A stretch of 64,000 nt of DNA from Taibaiella koreensis (GTDB lineage: Bacteria > Bacteroidota > Bacteroidia > Chitinophagales > Chitinophagaceae), in NCBI RefSeq assembly GCF_003545715.1, contig NZ_QVNU01000001.1, forward strand, positions 558,001 to 622,000, given 5' to 3'. Positions 32,946 to 42,761 of the stretch are shown one piece after another (positions within the stretch are counted from its first letter, which is position 1; each line of letters starts with the position of its first letter). The position numbers and the translations under genes were made by a program. The notes under the pieces were generated by a model. It did not search any database and had not been told where the DNA came from. It saw only the letters and a list, made by a program, of their open reading frames with translations.

Positions 32946-35900
32946 ATGTCATATACGCCTCAAAATAAGATCCGTATTGTTACAGCGGCCTCGCTGTTCG
33001 ACGGCCACGATGCCGCTATTAATATCATGCGCCGCATTATGCAGGCCAATGGCGCCGAGGTGATCCACCTGGGTCACGATCGCAGTGTGCAGGAAGTGGT
33101 CGATTGCGCCATCCAGGAAGATGCCAATGCTATTGCTATGACCAGCTACCAGGGAGGGCACGTAGAGTACCTTAAGTACATGTACGACCTGCTGAAGGAG
33201 CGCGGTTGCGGCCATATCCGCATTTTTGCCGGCGGCGGCGGTGTGATCCTGCCTACGGAGATCGAGGAACTGCATGCTTATGGCGTTACCAAGATCTACT
33301 CGCCCGACGACGGTCGTGCTATGGGTTTGGAGGGCATGATTATCGATCTGCTGCAGAAAAGCGACTTTCCCACCGGCAACCAGCTCAATGGCGAAGTGGG
33401 GCATATACGGGATAAAAATGCCCGCGATGTAGGCAAGCTGATCTCTGCAGCGGAAAACTTTTCCGAGCTGCCCGAAACCCAGGCGATGCTGAAAAAGATC
33501 AATGAGCAAGCTAAAGAGAGCAAAACCCCGATACTGGGTATTACCGGCACCGGCGGCTCGGGCAAAAGCTCGCTGGTAGACGAGATCGTACGCCGTTACC
33601 TGCTCGATTTCAAAGACAAGACCATCGGTATCATTTCTGTCGATCCTTCCAAGCGGAAAACCGGTGGCGCCCTGCTGGGCGACCGTATCCGTATGAATGC
33701 CATCCGGAATGAACGGGTATATATGCGTTCCATGGCTACGCGTCAGAGCAACCTGGCCGTATCGAAATACATTCATGATGCCGTGAATATTTTAAAAGCG
33801 GCGCAATATGACCTGATCATCCTGGAAACCTCGGGCATTGGCCAGAGCGATACACAGATCACCGATTACTGCGACCTGAGCATGTATGTGATGACGCCCG
33901 AATACGGTGCTGCCACACAGCTCGAAAAGATCGACATGCTTGACTTTGCCGATATTGTAGCCGTAAACAAATTTGATAAACGCGGCGCCATGGATGCCTT
34001 GCGTGATGTAAAGAAGCAATACCAGCGCAACCATAAGCTGTTTGATAAGGATGCCGATGGTATGCCGGTATTTGGCTCTATTGCCTCCCAGTTCAACGAC
34101 CCGGGCACCAATACCCTGTACCGTGCGCTGATGGATGTGATCGTAGCCAAGACCGGCGCCGATCTGAAATCCGACTTCCACCCCAGTGAAGAGCTGAGCG
34201 AAAAGATCTTTATCATTCCGCCGGCGCGTACCCGCTACCTGAGCGAGATCGCGGAGAACAATCGCGGCTATGATAAAAAAGCCCAGGAGCAGGCCGATAT
34301 TGCACAAAAACTATTCGGTATCCGCAAGACGATCGATACGCTGCAGGCCACACAGATCGAGGACAAGGACCGCCTGATAAAGGAACTGGAAGAATTGTAT
34401 ACCAAAATAACCCTGGAGATGGATCCCAAAAACCTGCTGCTGCTGCAGAACTGGGAAGCAAAAAAGCGCCATTACCAGGATGAATTCTATGTGTTTAAAG
34501 TAAGGGATAAAGAGTTGCGCATCAAAACACATACCGAATCGCTGTCGCATACCCAGGTGCCTAAAGTCGCCGTACCGAAATTTGAAGCATGGGGCGAGAT
34601 ACTGAAATGGGCGCTGACCGAGAATTTCCCGGGAGAGTTTCCTTATGCGGCCGGTATTTATCCTTTTAAACGTGAAGGCGAGGATCCTACCCGTATGTTT
34701 GCCGGCGAAGGTGGTCCCGAGCGTACCAACAAACGCTTCCACTACGTAAGCAAAGGGCTACCCGCAGCCCGTCTCAGCACGGCCTTCGATAGTGTGACCC
34801 TTTACGGTCAGGATCCTGACCATCGTCCCGATATCTATGGTAAGATCGGAAACTCGGGCGTGAGCGTACCCACGCTGGATGATGCCAAAAAACTGTACAG
34901 CGGCTTCAACCTGGCCGATCCGAAGACCTCCGTATCGATGACGATCAATGGCCCGGCGCCCACGATCACTGCCTTCTTTATGAATGCGGCCATCGATCAG
35001 CAATGTGAATTGTACATCAAGGCCAATGGCCTGGAAGCTGAGGTGGAAGCGAAGATCGAAGCGATCTATAAGGAAAATGGTATGCCCCGTCCTTACTACA
35101 GCGCCAATGTGGGCGCAGGCAAAGAGGCCGAAGGTAAGGCCGGCGTGCTGCCGGAGGGTAACAATGGCCTAGGCCTCATGTTGCTGGGTATTACCGGCGA
35201 CCAGGTGCTGCCGGCCGACGTATACGCAAAGATCAAGACCGATACGCTGAAAGCGGTGAGAGGCACAGTGCAGGCCGATATCCTCAAAGAAGACCAGGCG
35301 CAGAATACCTGCATCTTCTCCACAGAATTCTCCCTGAGGGTAATGGGTGATGTGCAGCAGTATTTTATCGATAAAGGTGTGCGGAACTTTTATTCCGTAT
35401 CCATTTCGGGCTACCATATTGCCGAAGCCGGCGCCAATCCTATATCGCAGCTGGCATTTACCATCTCCAACGGCTTCACCTTCGTAGAATATTACCTGAG
35501 CCGTGGCATGCATATCGACGACTTTGCGCCCAATCTTTCTTTCTTCTTCAGCAATGGTATCGATCCCGAGTACAGCGTGATCGGCCGTGTGGCTCGCCGT
35601 ATCTGGTCCAAGGCCATGAAGCTGAAGTATGGCGGTAACGAGCGTTCTCAGATGCTGAAGTATCATATCCAGACCTCAGGGCGCTCCCTACATGCCCAGG
35701 AGATCGACTTCAACGATATACGCACTACGCTCCAGGCCTTGTATGCGATCTACGACAACTGTAATTCGCTGCATACAAACGCTTACGACGAGGCCATCAC
35801 AACACCTACGGAAGAAAGTGTACGCCGCGCTATGGCCATACAGCTCATCATTAACAAAGAGCTGGGTCTGGCCAAGAACGAGAATCCGCTGCAGGGCTCT

Positions 35901-36359
35901 TTCATTATCGAAGAGCTGACCGACCTGGTGGAAGAGGCTGTTTATGCCGAATTTGACCGTATTACAGAGCGTGGTGGGGTGTTGGGCGCCATGGAAACCA
36001 TGTACCAACGCGGTAAGATACAGGAAGAAAGCCTGTACTACGAAATGTTGAAGCATACCGGCGAGTTCCCCATCATTGGTGTGAATACCTTCTTAAGCTC
36101 AAAAGGCTCGCCTACGGTAGTCCCCTCCGAGGTGATCCGCTCGACTACCGAGGAAAAGGAATTCCAGATCACCAGCATACAAAATCTGTGGGAACGCAGC
36201 GGCGACCAGGGGGCCGAAATGTTGCATAAGCTGCAGCAGAAAGCCATTCATAATGAGAACATCTTTGAGGAGCTGATGGAAACGGTGAAATACTGCTCGC
36301 TGGGGCAAATCACTAAGGCGCTATTTGAAGTGGGCGGCCAGTATCGTAGAAATATGTAA
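32946..36359 (+). CDS. icmF: Fused isobutyryl-CoA mutase IcmF
   Basis: A 1137-residue adenosylcobalamin enzyme with three parts in one chain. A B12-binding domain (1-140) has the cobalt-ligand motif [10 protein letters not shown] (Asp19-x-His21) and SYQGGH. A MeaI-like GTPase chaperone follows, with P-loop GTGGSGKS (201-208), [21 protein letters not shown] and NKFD (341-344). Then a linker leads to the substrate-binding TIM barrel with [19 protein letters not shown] and QTSGRSLH. The order B12-GTPase-mutase is that of IcmF, not of methylmalonyl-CoA mutase. It interconverts isobutyryl-CoA and n-butyryl-CoA in the cytoplasm; some relatives also act on isovaleryl- or pivalyl-CoA. It is monocistronic with its own promoter and terminator. 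Confidence 0.95.
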   Translation: MSYTPQNKIRIVTAASLFDGHDAAINIMRRIMQANGAEVIHLGHDRSVQEVVDCAIQEDANAIAMTSYQGGHVEYLKYMYDLLKERGCGHIRIFAGGGGVILPTEIEELHAYGVTKIYSPDDGRAMGLEGMIIDLLQKSDFPTGNQLNGEVGHIRDKNARDVGKLISAAENFSELPETQAMLKKINEQAKESKTPILGITGTGGSGKSSLVDEIVRRYLLDFKDKTIGIISVDPSKRKTGGALLGDRIRMNAIRNERVYMRSMATRQSNLAVSKYIHDAVNILKAAQYDLIILETSGIGQSDTQITDYCDLSMYVMTPEYGAATQLEKIDMLDFADIVAVNKFDKRGAMDALRDVKKQYQRNHKLFDKDADGMPVFGSIASQFNDPGTNTLYRALMDVIVAKTGADLKSDFHPSEELSEKIFIIPPARTRYLSEIAENNRGYDKKAQEQADIAQKLFGIRKTIDTLQATQIEDKDRLIKELEELYTKITLEMDPKNLLLLQNWEAKKRHYQDEFYVFKVRDKELRIKTHTESLSHTQVPKVAVPKFEAWGEILKWALTENFPGEFPYAAGIYPFKREGEDPTRMFAGEGGPERTNKRFHYVSKGLPAARLSTAFDSVTLYGQDPDHRPDIYGKIGNSGVSVPTLDDAKKLYSGFNLADPKTSVSMTINGPAPTITAFFMNAAIDQQCELYIKANGLEAEVEAKIEAIYKENGMPRPYYSANVGAGKEAEGKAGVLPEGNNGLGLMLLGITGDQVLPADVYAKIKTDTLKAVRGTVQADILKEDQAQNTCIFSTEFSLRVMGDVQQYFIDKGVRNFYSVSISGYHIAEAGANPISQLAFTISNGFTFVEYYLSRGMHIDDFAPNLSFFFSNGIDPEYSVIGRVARRIWSKAMKLKYGGNERSQMLKYHIQTSGRSLHAQEIDFNDIRTTLQALYAIYDNCNSLHTNAYDEAITTPTEESVRRAMAIQLIINKELGLAKNENPLQGSFIIEELTDLVEEAVYAEFDRITERGGVLGAMETMYQRGKIQEESLYYEMLKHTGEFPIIGVNTFLSSKGSPTVVPSEVIRSTTEEKEFQITSIQNLWERSGDQGAEMLHKLQQKAIHNENIFEELMETVKYCSLGQITKALFEVGGQYRRNM

Positions 36360-36380
36360 GATCCAGTTAATATTGCAATG

Positions 36381-36415
36381 AAGCTACCCGGTAACCAGCC
36401 GGGTAGCTTTTTTTA
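36381..36415 (+). terminator. icmF terminator
   Basis: AAGCTACCCGG (36381-36391) pairs perfectly with CCGGGTAGCTT (36399-36409) and is followed by a T-run. Confidence 0.88.
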
Positions 36416-36569
36416 TGCCCTTTGCTTTCTGTTCGCCAGTTGCGGGCTTGGAAATTTCCTGCTCCATTTTCATGTAGTATTTTCTTATTTATTTTTAACG
36501 TTTTGAAATACAATTGTTTAATTAATAATTTATTTACATAAAACATGCATAAATAGTTGCTATCCCCTT

Positions 36570-36577
36570 TAGCTTTG
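36570..36577 (+). promoter_or_regulatory. -7 element before the tail-fibre-like gene
   Basis: TAGCTTTG fits TANNTTTG and lies 39 bases before the ATG at 36617. No TTG occurs at the standard distance, so activator help may be needed. Confidence 0.4.
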
Positions 36578-36616
36578 CCCGCGATAATTTTTTCCAAACA
36601 CTAAAAATTTTTGCAA

Positions 36617-37735
36617 ATGAAAATCAAATTGGGATTGATAACCGGCTTACTTGCGATCGGGATAAGTATAGCAGCGCAAGCGCAGAATCCTTCATTGAAC
36701 TGGAACACGGGAGGTTCAGAAGGTCCCTGGACATCCATACACTCTGCTAACGGTACGGTTCAGAATCGTCCAGTTGCTATTCCGGCAGAATTGTACTTAT
36801 ATCATCATTTTCAGAGCCCAATGGTCAGCACGGTTGATCCATCAATGGCTAATTATCGATATGCCTTTAGGTACGACGGCTTCTATTCGCAAATGCCTAT
36901 TTATGCAAATGGCTCTGTAATAGCCGATAGCTTGAAATCAAGACATACAACTACTGCAAAGTACTTTATCGGCGACAGCCTCAGGATTAACGGTAGGATT
37001 AGTGGCAATAGCTTGATTGCAGATAGCATTTCCATCCGGAAATTGAATCTTATCGGTAATCTCGGCTTAGGCATGCCTGCAGATCTATCCGGAGTAACAA
37101 CCAATACACCTGACCCCGATATCGACCGCATGGCCATACGGGGCAGTATGATCGCTTACCTGGGAACTAGCGACGCTTCATCCGGCGCTTCCTATAAAAT
37201 GCTGAAGTTGCACAATGCCAAATCGGCAACCACGCATTCCTGGCATGTCGGCTTTTCGGCCAATACCAATACTAATGGTAGCGGCTACCAGGAACTGGTG
37301 CAGCTTCGTACCCGGAAAACGGCTTCCGGCCCGGTGTTCAGCATTGCTGCGGATAACGCCGGCACGATGACTGATCGCCTGAAGGTCATGCAGAATGGAA
37401 ATATAGCTATCGGCCTGGATACGGCCGTGGAGCGGCTGGCGGTGAATGGAAAAGTAAAAGCCACCGGCTTCGTTACAGATGCTTCTTCTTTTCCCGATTA
37501 TGTGTTTGCGCCTGCCTATCAGCTTCGCTCCATAGATGCGCTTGCGGGTTATGTGCAGGAACATCAAAAGCTGCCCGGCATGCCTTCGGAAAAAGAGGTA
37601 CAACGCAAGGGCCTCAACCTGGCTGAGGTAAGCATAGCGACCGTGGAAAAGGTGGAAGAGCTGAGTCTCTATATCATTCAACTCAACGACAGGATCAGGC
37701 AACTTGAAGCGAAGCTGGCGACCGTCGATAAATAA
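36617..37735 (+). CDS. Secreted protein with tail-fibre/peptidase-S74-like C-terminal coiled coil
   Basis: A 372-residue protein with signal peptide MKIKLGLITGLLAIGISIAA cleaved near AQAQ. The middle has strands with repeated short GNSLIADSISIRKLNLIGNLGLG-like units, as in trimeric beta-structured fibres. The C-terminus (FPDYVFAPAYQLRSIDAL, then HQKLPGMPSEKEV, then EKVEELSLYIIQLNDRIRQLE) is the common Bacteroidota ending related to chaperone-of-endosialidase fibres, a plug followed by a coiled coil. It is likely trimeric and surface-exposed. It precedes the 1230-residue T9SS protein by 24 bases, so the two are one operon. Its binding target is unknown. Confidence 0.75.
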   Translation: MKIKLGLITGLLAIGISIAAQAQNPSLNWNTGGSEGPWTSIHSANGTVQNRPVAIPAELYLYHHFQSPMVSTVDPSMANYRYAFRYDGFYSQMPIYANGSVIADSLKSRHTTTAKYFIGDSLRINGRISGNSLIADSISIRKLNLIGNLGLGMPADLSGVTTNTPDPDIDRMAIRGSMIAYLGTSDASSGASYKMLKLHNAKSATTHSWHVGFSANTNTNGSGYQELVQLRTRKTASGPVFSIAADNAGTMTDRLKVMQNGNIAIGLDTAVERLAVNGKVKATGFVTDASSFPDYVFAPAYQLRSIDALAGYVQEHQKLPGMPSEKEVQRKGLNLAEVSIATVEKVEELSLYIIQLNDRIRQLEAKLATVDK

Positions 37736-37759
37736 TCATTCACCTTTAAACATTATTCG

Positions 37760-40700
37760 ATGAAACGCTATATATCTCAGGTCAGCCGACGGCTGACGCT
37801 GGCATTGCTTTGCCTGCTCTTTCTGGGGGCAGCCAAGGCACAAACGATACCCAATATCCAATTCCCCGATTTATATCCCGGGCAACAAATTAAGGGTTTG
37901 GTAATTATACATAAAAATGTAAAGAAGAGTGGTCGGGATGAAGTATTGACCAGTCTTCGTTTTGGGACTTCTTCCAATCCTGTTTTTACTGATTTTGCCT
38001 ATTGGAGGGATCGGCTTTTCTCGCCTCCTTCCTTGGAATATATGCTTTGGTTTCTCGTTCAGGATTACAACCGGAATGCTTTTGCATTGGTAAGTGCTGC
38101 AGATAAATACTGGCTGGGTTTTGTCAATGCAACCGCCACTACGCCCAAGCTTTATCCGGTCCCCCAGCTGGATCAGGAGGGAAACGAAGCAAATCCCGAT
38201 GTCGCTCATTATCTAAACTTCCTGGTGCCCAACTACAATAAGCTGTACAACCTGGGGCCTGCAGCTACCGATTCGGCATGGGTAGATTGGAGCATTGCAG
38301 ATCGAAAATTGTATGCCTTCTCCATTGCATCCAAACCCGATCATTATCTTAAAACAGATCCGGTAACGCATAAATGGTGTTACAATTGTAACCTTCCTGA
38401 CTATACCGGAAGCCGGCAGGAAGTTACCTTCAGATTGGAGCCTTATGTCTATCCCGGCGGCATCAGCCCGTTTCAGGCCATACCTTTCCAGGCTTCGGCT
38501 TATCATAATAAGGATATAGTGACACTGGCCGGAGGTGAAAAGCTAACGCGTCTAAGCCGGAATGCACAAGATGGTAATAAAGCCAAGGACGTTGTATTGT
38601 CCTGTCATGCTTTCGTGGGGGAGCTGAAAAACGATACGTTGCTGAAAGTAGACCTGTCCGGCGCCGATAATGCCTGTATCGGCTGGTTGTCGTACGAGAA
38701 AGTAACTTATAGCCAAAATGCGGTACAAAACTATATGGGAGATCGTGCCGCCCTTCCCCGCTTTGGCATCGGGGTAGCCAATAATAAGGTTTATGCCATC
38801 AAAGAGGGCTTTGCCGATACACTCAGCACGGCGACTACTTTCCGGAAAAGCCATCCCCTGATTGTCGCTATTGAAGCCGGGAAAATGAAAGTAAGCCAGA
38901 CCATCAACGGCATCAGCAGTTCGGTAGTCTTTTACGATGTGCCGGTGCATAGCATCCTGTCGGAGGGTCTGGGGAGTAAAGCCGGTTTGGTGGCCCGGCT
39001 CCGGCCGGGAGATACGCTTCTCGCCGGCTATAAGCCTGGTAATTGGCTGTTCTCCAACAGCACAGCCGGTACGCAGGCGCCGTTCATCACATCTACTAAT
39101 CCCGACTTGCCTATGTCCACCGATCCAGGCGGTCTGGTCAACAATTTCGATTGGCGGACCAGGACTTACCGGCTCCGGTATAAGTCCAATGGTATGGCGA
39201 TCAGCGAGACCGTTAATAGTCCTTTTTTCAGCGATCACACCGAGCTTAAGGGTATCTCGGCCCAGTACAATGCAGCCGGTAAACATGCAGGCGGTGAAGA
39301 TAATAATCCCTATTCCGGCTGGGAGCTTATCAAGGCTGACCTGGGATACAGGAACGACGGTTCAGAGGTCGAGGCCAATAACCTGCGGGCAGAGCCTTAT
39401 ATGATCCTGTACAACCGGTATCGCGGCAAGCTGCGGGTATTTGTTTACCTCAACAACAATTCCATAGCCAATAATTACAAGATCACCTTGCTGGCTGCCA
39501 ATGCAGGTATACATGGCGAGGAGGGTGAAGGGACCAATGCTCAATATAAGCCACCTTTCCTTTGGAGCAGTTATCTGCAGGGCAAGCCGCTGGATGATGC
39601 AAGTCTGACGGCGCCGGATTATTACAAGGCGCAGCAACTGAACTCTACCTCATCCGGCCGTTTCTATTATACCGATTTCCAGATGAACTACGATCCCTGT
39701 GTAGCCTTTTTTGAATCGGCAATACAGGTAAAAGTGGATAAGCTCAGCCAGGGTACCATGAGCATCGTAGGCCGTTCGCTGGGCGGCAGCATTCCCGGTA
39801 GTGCGGCTATCAACGATTGGATGGCGAAGAACGGTAACTTCCTGGCCGGCGCGCTCAATAGCAGTTACGGCAGCCTGAGCCAGACCATGGGTGACCTTAC
39901 TTTTAATAACTACCGGCAATGGGGCGTTGATAGCATGAAAAACTATGCCCGGTTTACCCTGCCGGGAAAAAAGGTAGCTACCTGGGAAAAGGAGGAAGCG
40001 CGTTTAAAGTGGCAAAGCGAATTGACCAAAGCCAGCGGTACTTTCATCGTTGCCACAGGTACCACGATTTCCGCAATAGGGGAAGCTGCCGGAGTCCAGC
40101 CGTTGAAAGGGCTTATTGGCGATCACTCTGCTGTTATAAAGGCAACAGGAAAATTTGTAGAGGCCTCTGGTAAATTTATAGAAGCAGGAGGCACGCTCAC
40201 GTCGGCACATGCCAATCAGCTCCGTTATGAAAACCTGAAGGACGCACCCGATGTCAATATCCCGGTAAAAATGCCCGATCCCCAGCCCAGCCTGGTCTAT
40301 TCCGACCTGGCCCTGCAGGGTACGCTCAGTATACAGAGCCCGGTGTTCAGCAATGTTTTCTTTACCACACCCGGCTCCAAAAATGCAAAGTATGCGCCGG
40401 AATTCCGTCCCGGCAGCGGCGCCAAAGGCGACTTTCCTTTGTATAATGAGACCCTTGGCCTGTATAACCTACTGACCACGCCGGTGGCTGGTCTTGCGGT
40501 ATCGGGACGCACGGCGCAGGTGGCGCTGAAGGAGTATCCCGTAGTGGCGGTGAATGGAAGAATTGCCGGGGCGAACCTGATGATGCCGGCTGTACAGCTG
40601 GCGGTGACCACCTATGATACCGGCGGTGTAGCCCGTAGCAGTGGCGCTACCCGTTCCTATGTATTGACCAATAATGAATCGGCCCTGGACAGCTATGACC

Positions 40701-41452
40701 GGCTGCCTGCCGTATCGGATGTAAGTGGTCTTGTGGAATGGGAAACATTGGATTCTAATATACTGAAGAGCGGTGGCAACCTGACCGATGAGCAGTATGC
40801 CGCAAAGCTATCGCAATGGGTCAGGGTACAGCTTGTCGTCAGCTTCAATCTCTTTGCCGGTAAATCGCCCGATGGTAATTACGAAGGCTCCGCTACGACA
40901 ATGACTTTCCCGGCCCTTACGAGTATCAAAGCCAGCCGTGCTGGCGCTATTCCTGCGGAAACGCTGGCTGGCCAGTTTGGATACGGCCGTGTCAATGCTG
41001 CTTTTTTCGGAACGCATCACGTAGTCAATGGCAGCGATACGGCGTTAGTAATACGGCAGCTGATGAATACCTTTTGCCATGCGCATCAGGCAGGGCAGAT
41101 CAGCGCCCTTGCCCATACTTCGGCAAAGCCTGCAGCGCCGGGAAGCGATGACGATGCGCCTGCTCCGGAAAAAATGAACGGAACAAGCAGCATAGAAGGG
41201 ATGAGGCTGTATCCCAATCCGACCCGTGACGAATGCAGGATCGCTTATGCCGCCAGGTCTAAAGGAAACATACTGATCGAGCTCTTTGATATCAATGGCC
41301 GCTGCCTGTTGCAGCACCGCGATGCAGCAGCAGCCGATGGCGAGCGAAAAGCCGCTGCAGTGTACCTGGGGGCGCTGCCTCCGGGCATCTATGCGGTTAA
41401 AGTACGGTTCAGCAATAACAGCTATTATACAGGAAAGATCGTGAAGCGATAG
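37760..41452 (+). CDS. Large T9SS-secreted protein of unknown function
   Basis: A 1230-residue protein. Its signal peptide (LTLALLCLLFLGAAKAQ) is preceded by a basic start. The N-terminal part (40-230) has YWLGFVNAT and CYNCNLPDYTGSRQEVTFRLEPYVYPGG, with strong beta character. A helical stretch near residues 760-830 (TKASGTFIVATGTTISAIGEA, then SGKFIEAGGTL) looks amphipathic and resembles a short membrane-interacting or coiled segment. The C-terminus is a type A Por sorting domain (GMRLYPNPTRDECRIAYA, LPPGIYAVKV). I recognise no catalytic motif and no known domain in the first 1100 residues. It follows the fibre-like gene by 24 bases and has a perfect palindromic terminator after it. The two may form one secreted assembly. 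Confidence 0.8.
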   Translation: MKRYISQVSRRLTLALLCLLFLGAAKAQTIPNIQFPDLYPGQQIKGLVIIHKNVKKSGRDEVLTSLRFGTSSNPVFTDFAYWRDRLFSPPSLEYMLWFLVQDYNRNAFALVSAADKYWLGFVNATATTPKLYPVPQLDQEGNEANPDVAHYLNFLVPNYNKLYNLGPAATDSAWVDWSIADRKLYAFSIASKPDHYLKTDPVTHKWCYNCNLPDYTGSRQEVTFRLEPYVYPGGISPFQAIPFQASAYHNKDIVTLAGGEKLTRLSRNAQDGNKAKDVVLSCHAFVGELKNDTLLKVDLSGADNACIGWLSYEKVTYSQNAVQNYMGDRAALPRFGIGVANNKVYAIKEGFADTLSTATTFRKSHPLIVAIEAGKMKVSQTINGISSSVVFYDVPVHSILSEGLGSKAGLVARLRPGDTLLAGYKPGNWLFSNSTAGTQAPFITSTNPDLPMSTDPGGLVNNFDWRTRTYRLRYKSNGMAISETVNSPFFSDHTELKGISAQYNAAGKHAGGEDNNPYSGWELIKADLGYRNDGSEVEANNLRAEPYMILYNRYRGKLRVFVYLNNNSIANNYKITLLAANAGIHGEEGEGTNAQYKPPFLWSSYLQGKPLDDASLTAPDYYKAQQLNSTSSGRFYYTDFQMNYDPCVAFFESAIQVKVDKLSQGTMSIVGRSLGGSIPGSAAINDWMAKNGNFLAGALNSSYGSLSQTMGDLTFNNYRQWGVDSMKNYARFTLPGKKVATWEKEEARLKWQSELTKASGTFIVATGTTISAIGEAAGVQPLKGLIGDHSAVIKATGKFVEASGKFIEAGGTLTSAHANQLRYENLKDAPDVNIPVKMPDPQPSLVYSDLALQGTLSIQSPVFSNVFFTTPGSKNAKYAPEFRPGSGAKGDFPLYNETLGLYNLLTTPVAGLAVSGRTAQVALKEYPVVAVNGRIAGANLMMPAVQLAVTTYDTGGVARSSGATRSYVLTNNESALDSYDRLPAVSDVSGLVEWETLDSNILKSGGNLTDEQYAAKLSQWVRVQLVVSFNLFAGKSPDGNYEGSATTMTFPALTSIKASRAGAIPAETLAGQFGYGRVNAAFFGTHHVVNGSDTALVIRQLMNTFCHAHQAGQISALAHTSAKPAAPGSDDDAPAPEKMNGTSSIEGMRLYPNPTRDECRIAYAARSKGNILIELFDINGRCLLQHRDAAAADGERKAAAVYLGALPPGIYAVKVRFSNNSYYTGKIVKR

Positions 41453-41466
41453 CTGGTCCGGAACAT

Positions 41467-41503
41467 AAAAGAAGTCAAGTTTTCGAAAACTTGACTTCTT
41501 TTG
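41467..41503. terminator. Palindromic terminator
   Basis: A perfect 36-base palindrome beginning AAAAGAAGTCAAG with an essentially closed centre, then T-rich sequence. It follows the 1230-residue protein gene by 14 bases. Confidence 0.75.
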
Positions 41504-41533
41504 TATTCAAGGATATGCTTATTTTGCTTCGTC

Positions 41534-41758
41534 ATGTACCCGCTCTTCCTGATCCTTGTTCAATATATAAGCACGCTTGCTGCTGTCAAAGTAATGAAGG
41601 CCCGCCACCTGAGGGCTGCCGACCGCTGGATAGCCAGCCTGGTCATCTTCCTTATTCCGCTCGCCGGTCTGTTCCTGTACCAGGCCTTCCGTGGCTTTAT
41701 GCGGGAAAAAGAATACCACTTCTTCAGCGAACGGTTCCTGGAGTGGAACAATATTTGA
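41534..41758 (+). CDS. Small two-helix membrane protein
   Basis: A 74-residue protein starting MYPLFLILVQYISTLAAVKVM. A first hydrophobic helix (2-17) is followed by RHLRAADRWIASLVIFLIPLAGLFLYQAF (second helix) and a charged, aromatic tail MREKEYHFFSERFLEW. The shape is close to phospholipase D N-terminal-like (PLDc_N) mini-membrane proteins, but the match is weak. An in-frame TTG at 41501 would overlap the upstream terminator, so ATG 41534 is chosen. The next gene starts 46 bases later on the same strand, which suggests co-transcription. Confidence 0.6.
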   Translation: MYPLFLILVQYISTLAAVKVMKARHLRAADRWIASLVIFLIPLAGLFLYQAFRGFMREKEYHFFSERFLEWNNI

Positions 41759-41804
41759 AACAGCTAGTGGTGCGCCATCGAAAATCAGTTTAAAAATCAA
41801 TGTT

Positions 41805-42620
41805 ATGAAGTCCTTGTATCTGCTGTTGTGCAATATATTAACTGCATCCATGCTGTGGGCGCAGGTTTCAGATCAGGAGGTAGAAAGGCTCTGTGACAGT
41901 CTGTATAAAGATAAAAGCTATTACCAATACCTGACGCGGAACGATGATACCGGCAAGGCTGCTGCCATTAAAAGTTACGAGCGTCTTTACGATTCCGTGG
42001 AATACGCGCTGGTCAACCGCTATATACAAACAGACTTTGTAGCCAATGATGTTTTTACGTGGCCATTGCGGGCAAGGAAATCTGCCGTAGTTCATGATGA
42101 TACCTACTGGTATCTTATTAAACATCGATATAATATAAGTGAGGCACTTTATACAGGATGTGTCGATGAACATTACCTGGCCTGTTATGACAGTCTAATG
42201 AACATAGCGATATGTAGAAAATACGGAGCAGATTTTTTTGAGCGCGTGGAAAGAGAGGCTAATGAGCTTAATGCAGGAGGCCAGGGATTGCTCCTGCCTT
42301 ATATCAACGGCCGTAAGGACGAAGAACTAGAAATGGTCAAGGCCGCTTTACCGGCTTTCTGGGACTCGCTTACAGCGGCAAATGATGGTTGGACGTTGTT
42401 GATCAATATTGAGTTTCGTGAAGGGAAAATTGTCGCTGCCGGACCGGCGACGAGTTTTTTGGGAAATATCAATTATATACCGGAAGTGCACCTGTATGAG
42501 AAAGCTGTTTTGAATACTATGCAAAAATTTGATTGGCAAGGCCCGCTCTTTAAGCAGAAGCCCGTTGTGATTAACGTCATTCTGGACTTTAATAATAAAA
42601 ACATCTACTTTGACGATTAG
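41805..42620 (+). CDS. Secreted protein of unknown function
   Basis: A 271-residue protein with signal peptide MKSLYLLLCNILTASMLWAQ. The mature part is rich in charged and aromatic residues (LCDSLYKDKSYYQYLTRNDD, then KSAVVHDDTYWYLIKHRYNI, then CVDEHYLACYDSLMNIAICRKYG). The C-terminal half has PEVHLYEKAVLNTMQKFDWQ and PVVINVILDFNNKNIYF, which looks like a small TonB-C/energy-transducer-like strand pair. The fold is not recognised. ATG 41805 places the signal peptide at the start; an in-frame codon at 41691 would give a 38-residue extension overlapping the upstream gene. It probably forms a two-gene unit with the small membrane protein. Confidence 0.65.
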   Translation: MKSLYLLLCNILTASMLWAQVSDQEVERLCDSLYKDKSYYQYLTRNDDTGKAAAIKSYERLYDSVEYALVNRYIQTDFVANDVFTWPLRARKSAVVHDDTYWYLIKHRYNISEALYTGCVDEHYLACYDSLMNIAICRKYGADFFERVEREANELNAGGQGLLLPYINGRKDEELEMVKAALPAFWDSLTAANDGWTLLINIEFREGKIVAAGPATSFLGNINYIPEVHLYEKAVLNTMQKFDWQGPLFKQKPVVINVILDFNNKNIYFDD

Positions 42621-42654
42621 CAGAAAACGAATGATTTTGTATTCTTCGAATACT

Positions 42655-42681
42655 AAAAAAAGCGCCCCTCCAGGAGCGCCA
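42655..42681 (-). terminator. Minus-strand terminator of the desaturase gene
   Basis: On the minus strand GGCGCTCC(T) pairs with GGGGCGC(T) through one G-T pair and is followed by seven Ts. It ends the desaturase transcript after the four 14-bp repeats. Confidence 0.65.
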
Positions 42682-42691
42682 CTATCTAAAA

Positions 42692-42747
42692 TCTCACATC
42701 TAATATCTCACATCTAATATCTAACATCTAATATCTAACATCTAAAG
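42692..42747. repeat. Array of four 14-bp repeats (site A)
   Basis: Units TCTCACATCTAATA, TCTCACATCTAATA, TCTAACATCTAATA and TCTAACATCTAAAG at 42692, 42706, 42720 and 42734. The same unit recurs four times at 57904-57959. Both arrays lie directly after the stop of a minus-strand gene, here 14 bases after the desaturase stop and before its terminator, so the array is in the 3' end of the mRNA. Confidence 0.85.
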
Positions 42748-42761
42748 TCTTCAATCCAAAA

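Noticed and set aside
41491-41793. A 100-residue frame overlapping the small membrane protein gene
   Set aside because: It crosses the upstream terminator and lacks membrane helices; the frame at 41534 has clear hydrophobic segments and a better start.
42692-42747. Possible CRISPR array
   Set aside because: Units are 14 bp, directly abutting, with no unique spacers, and there are no cas genes.
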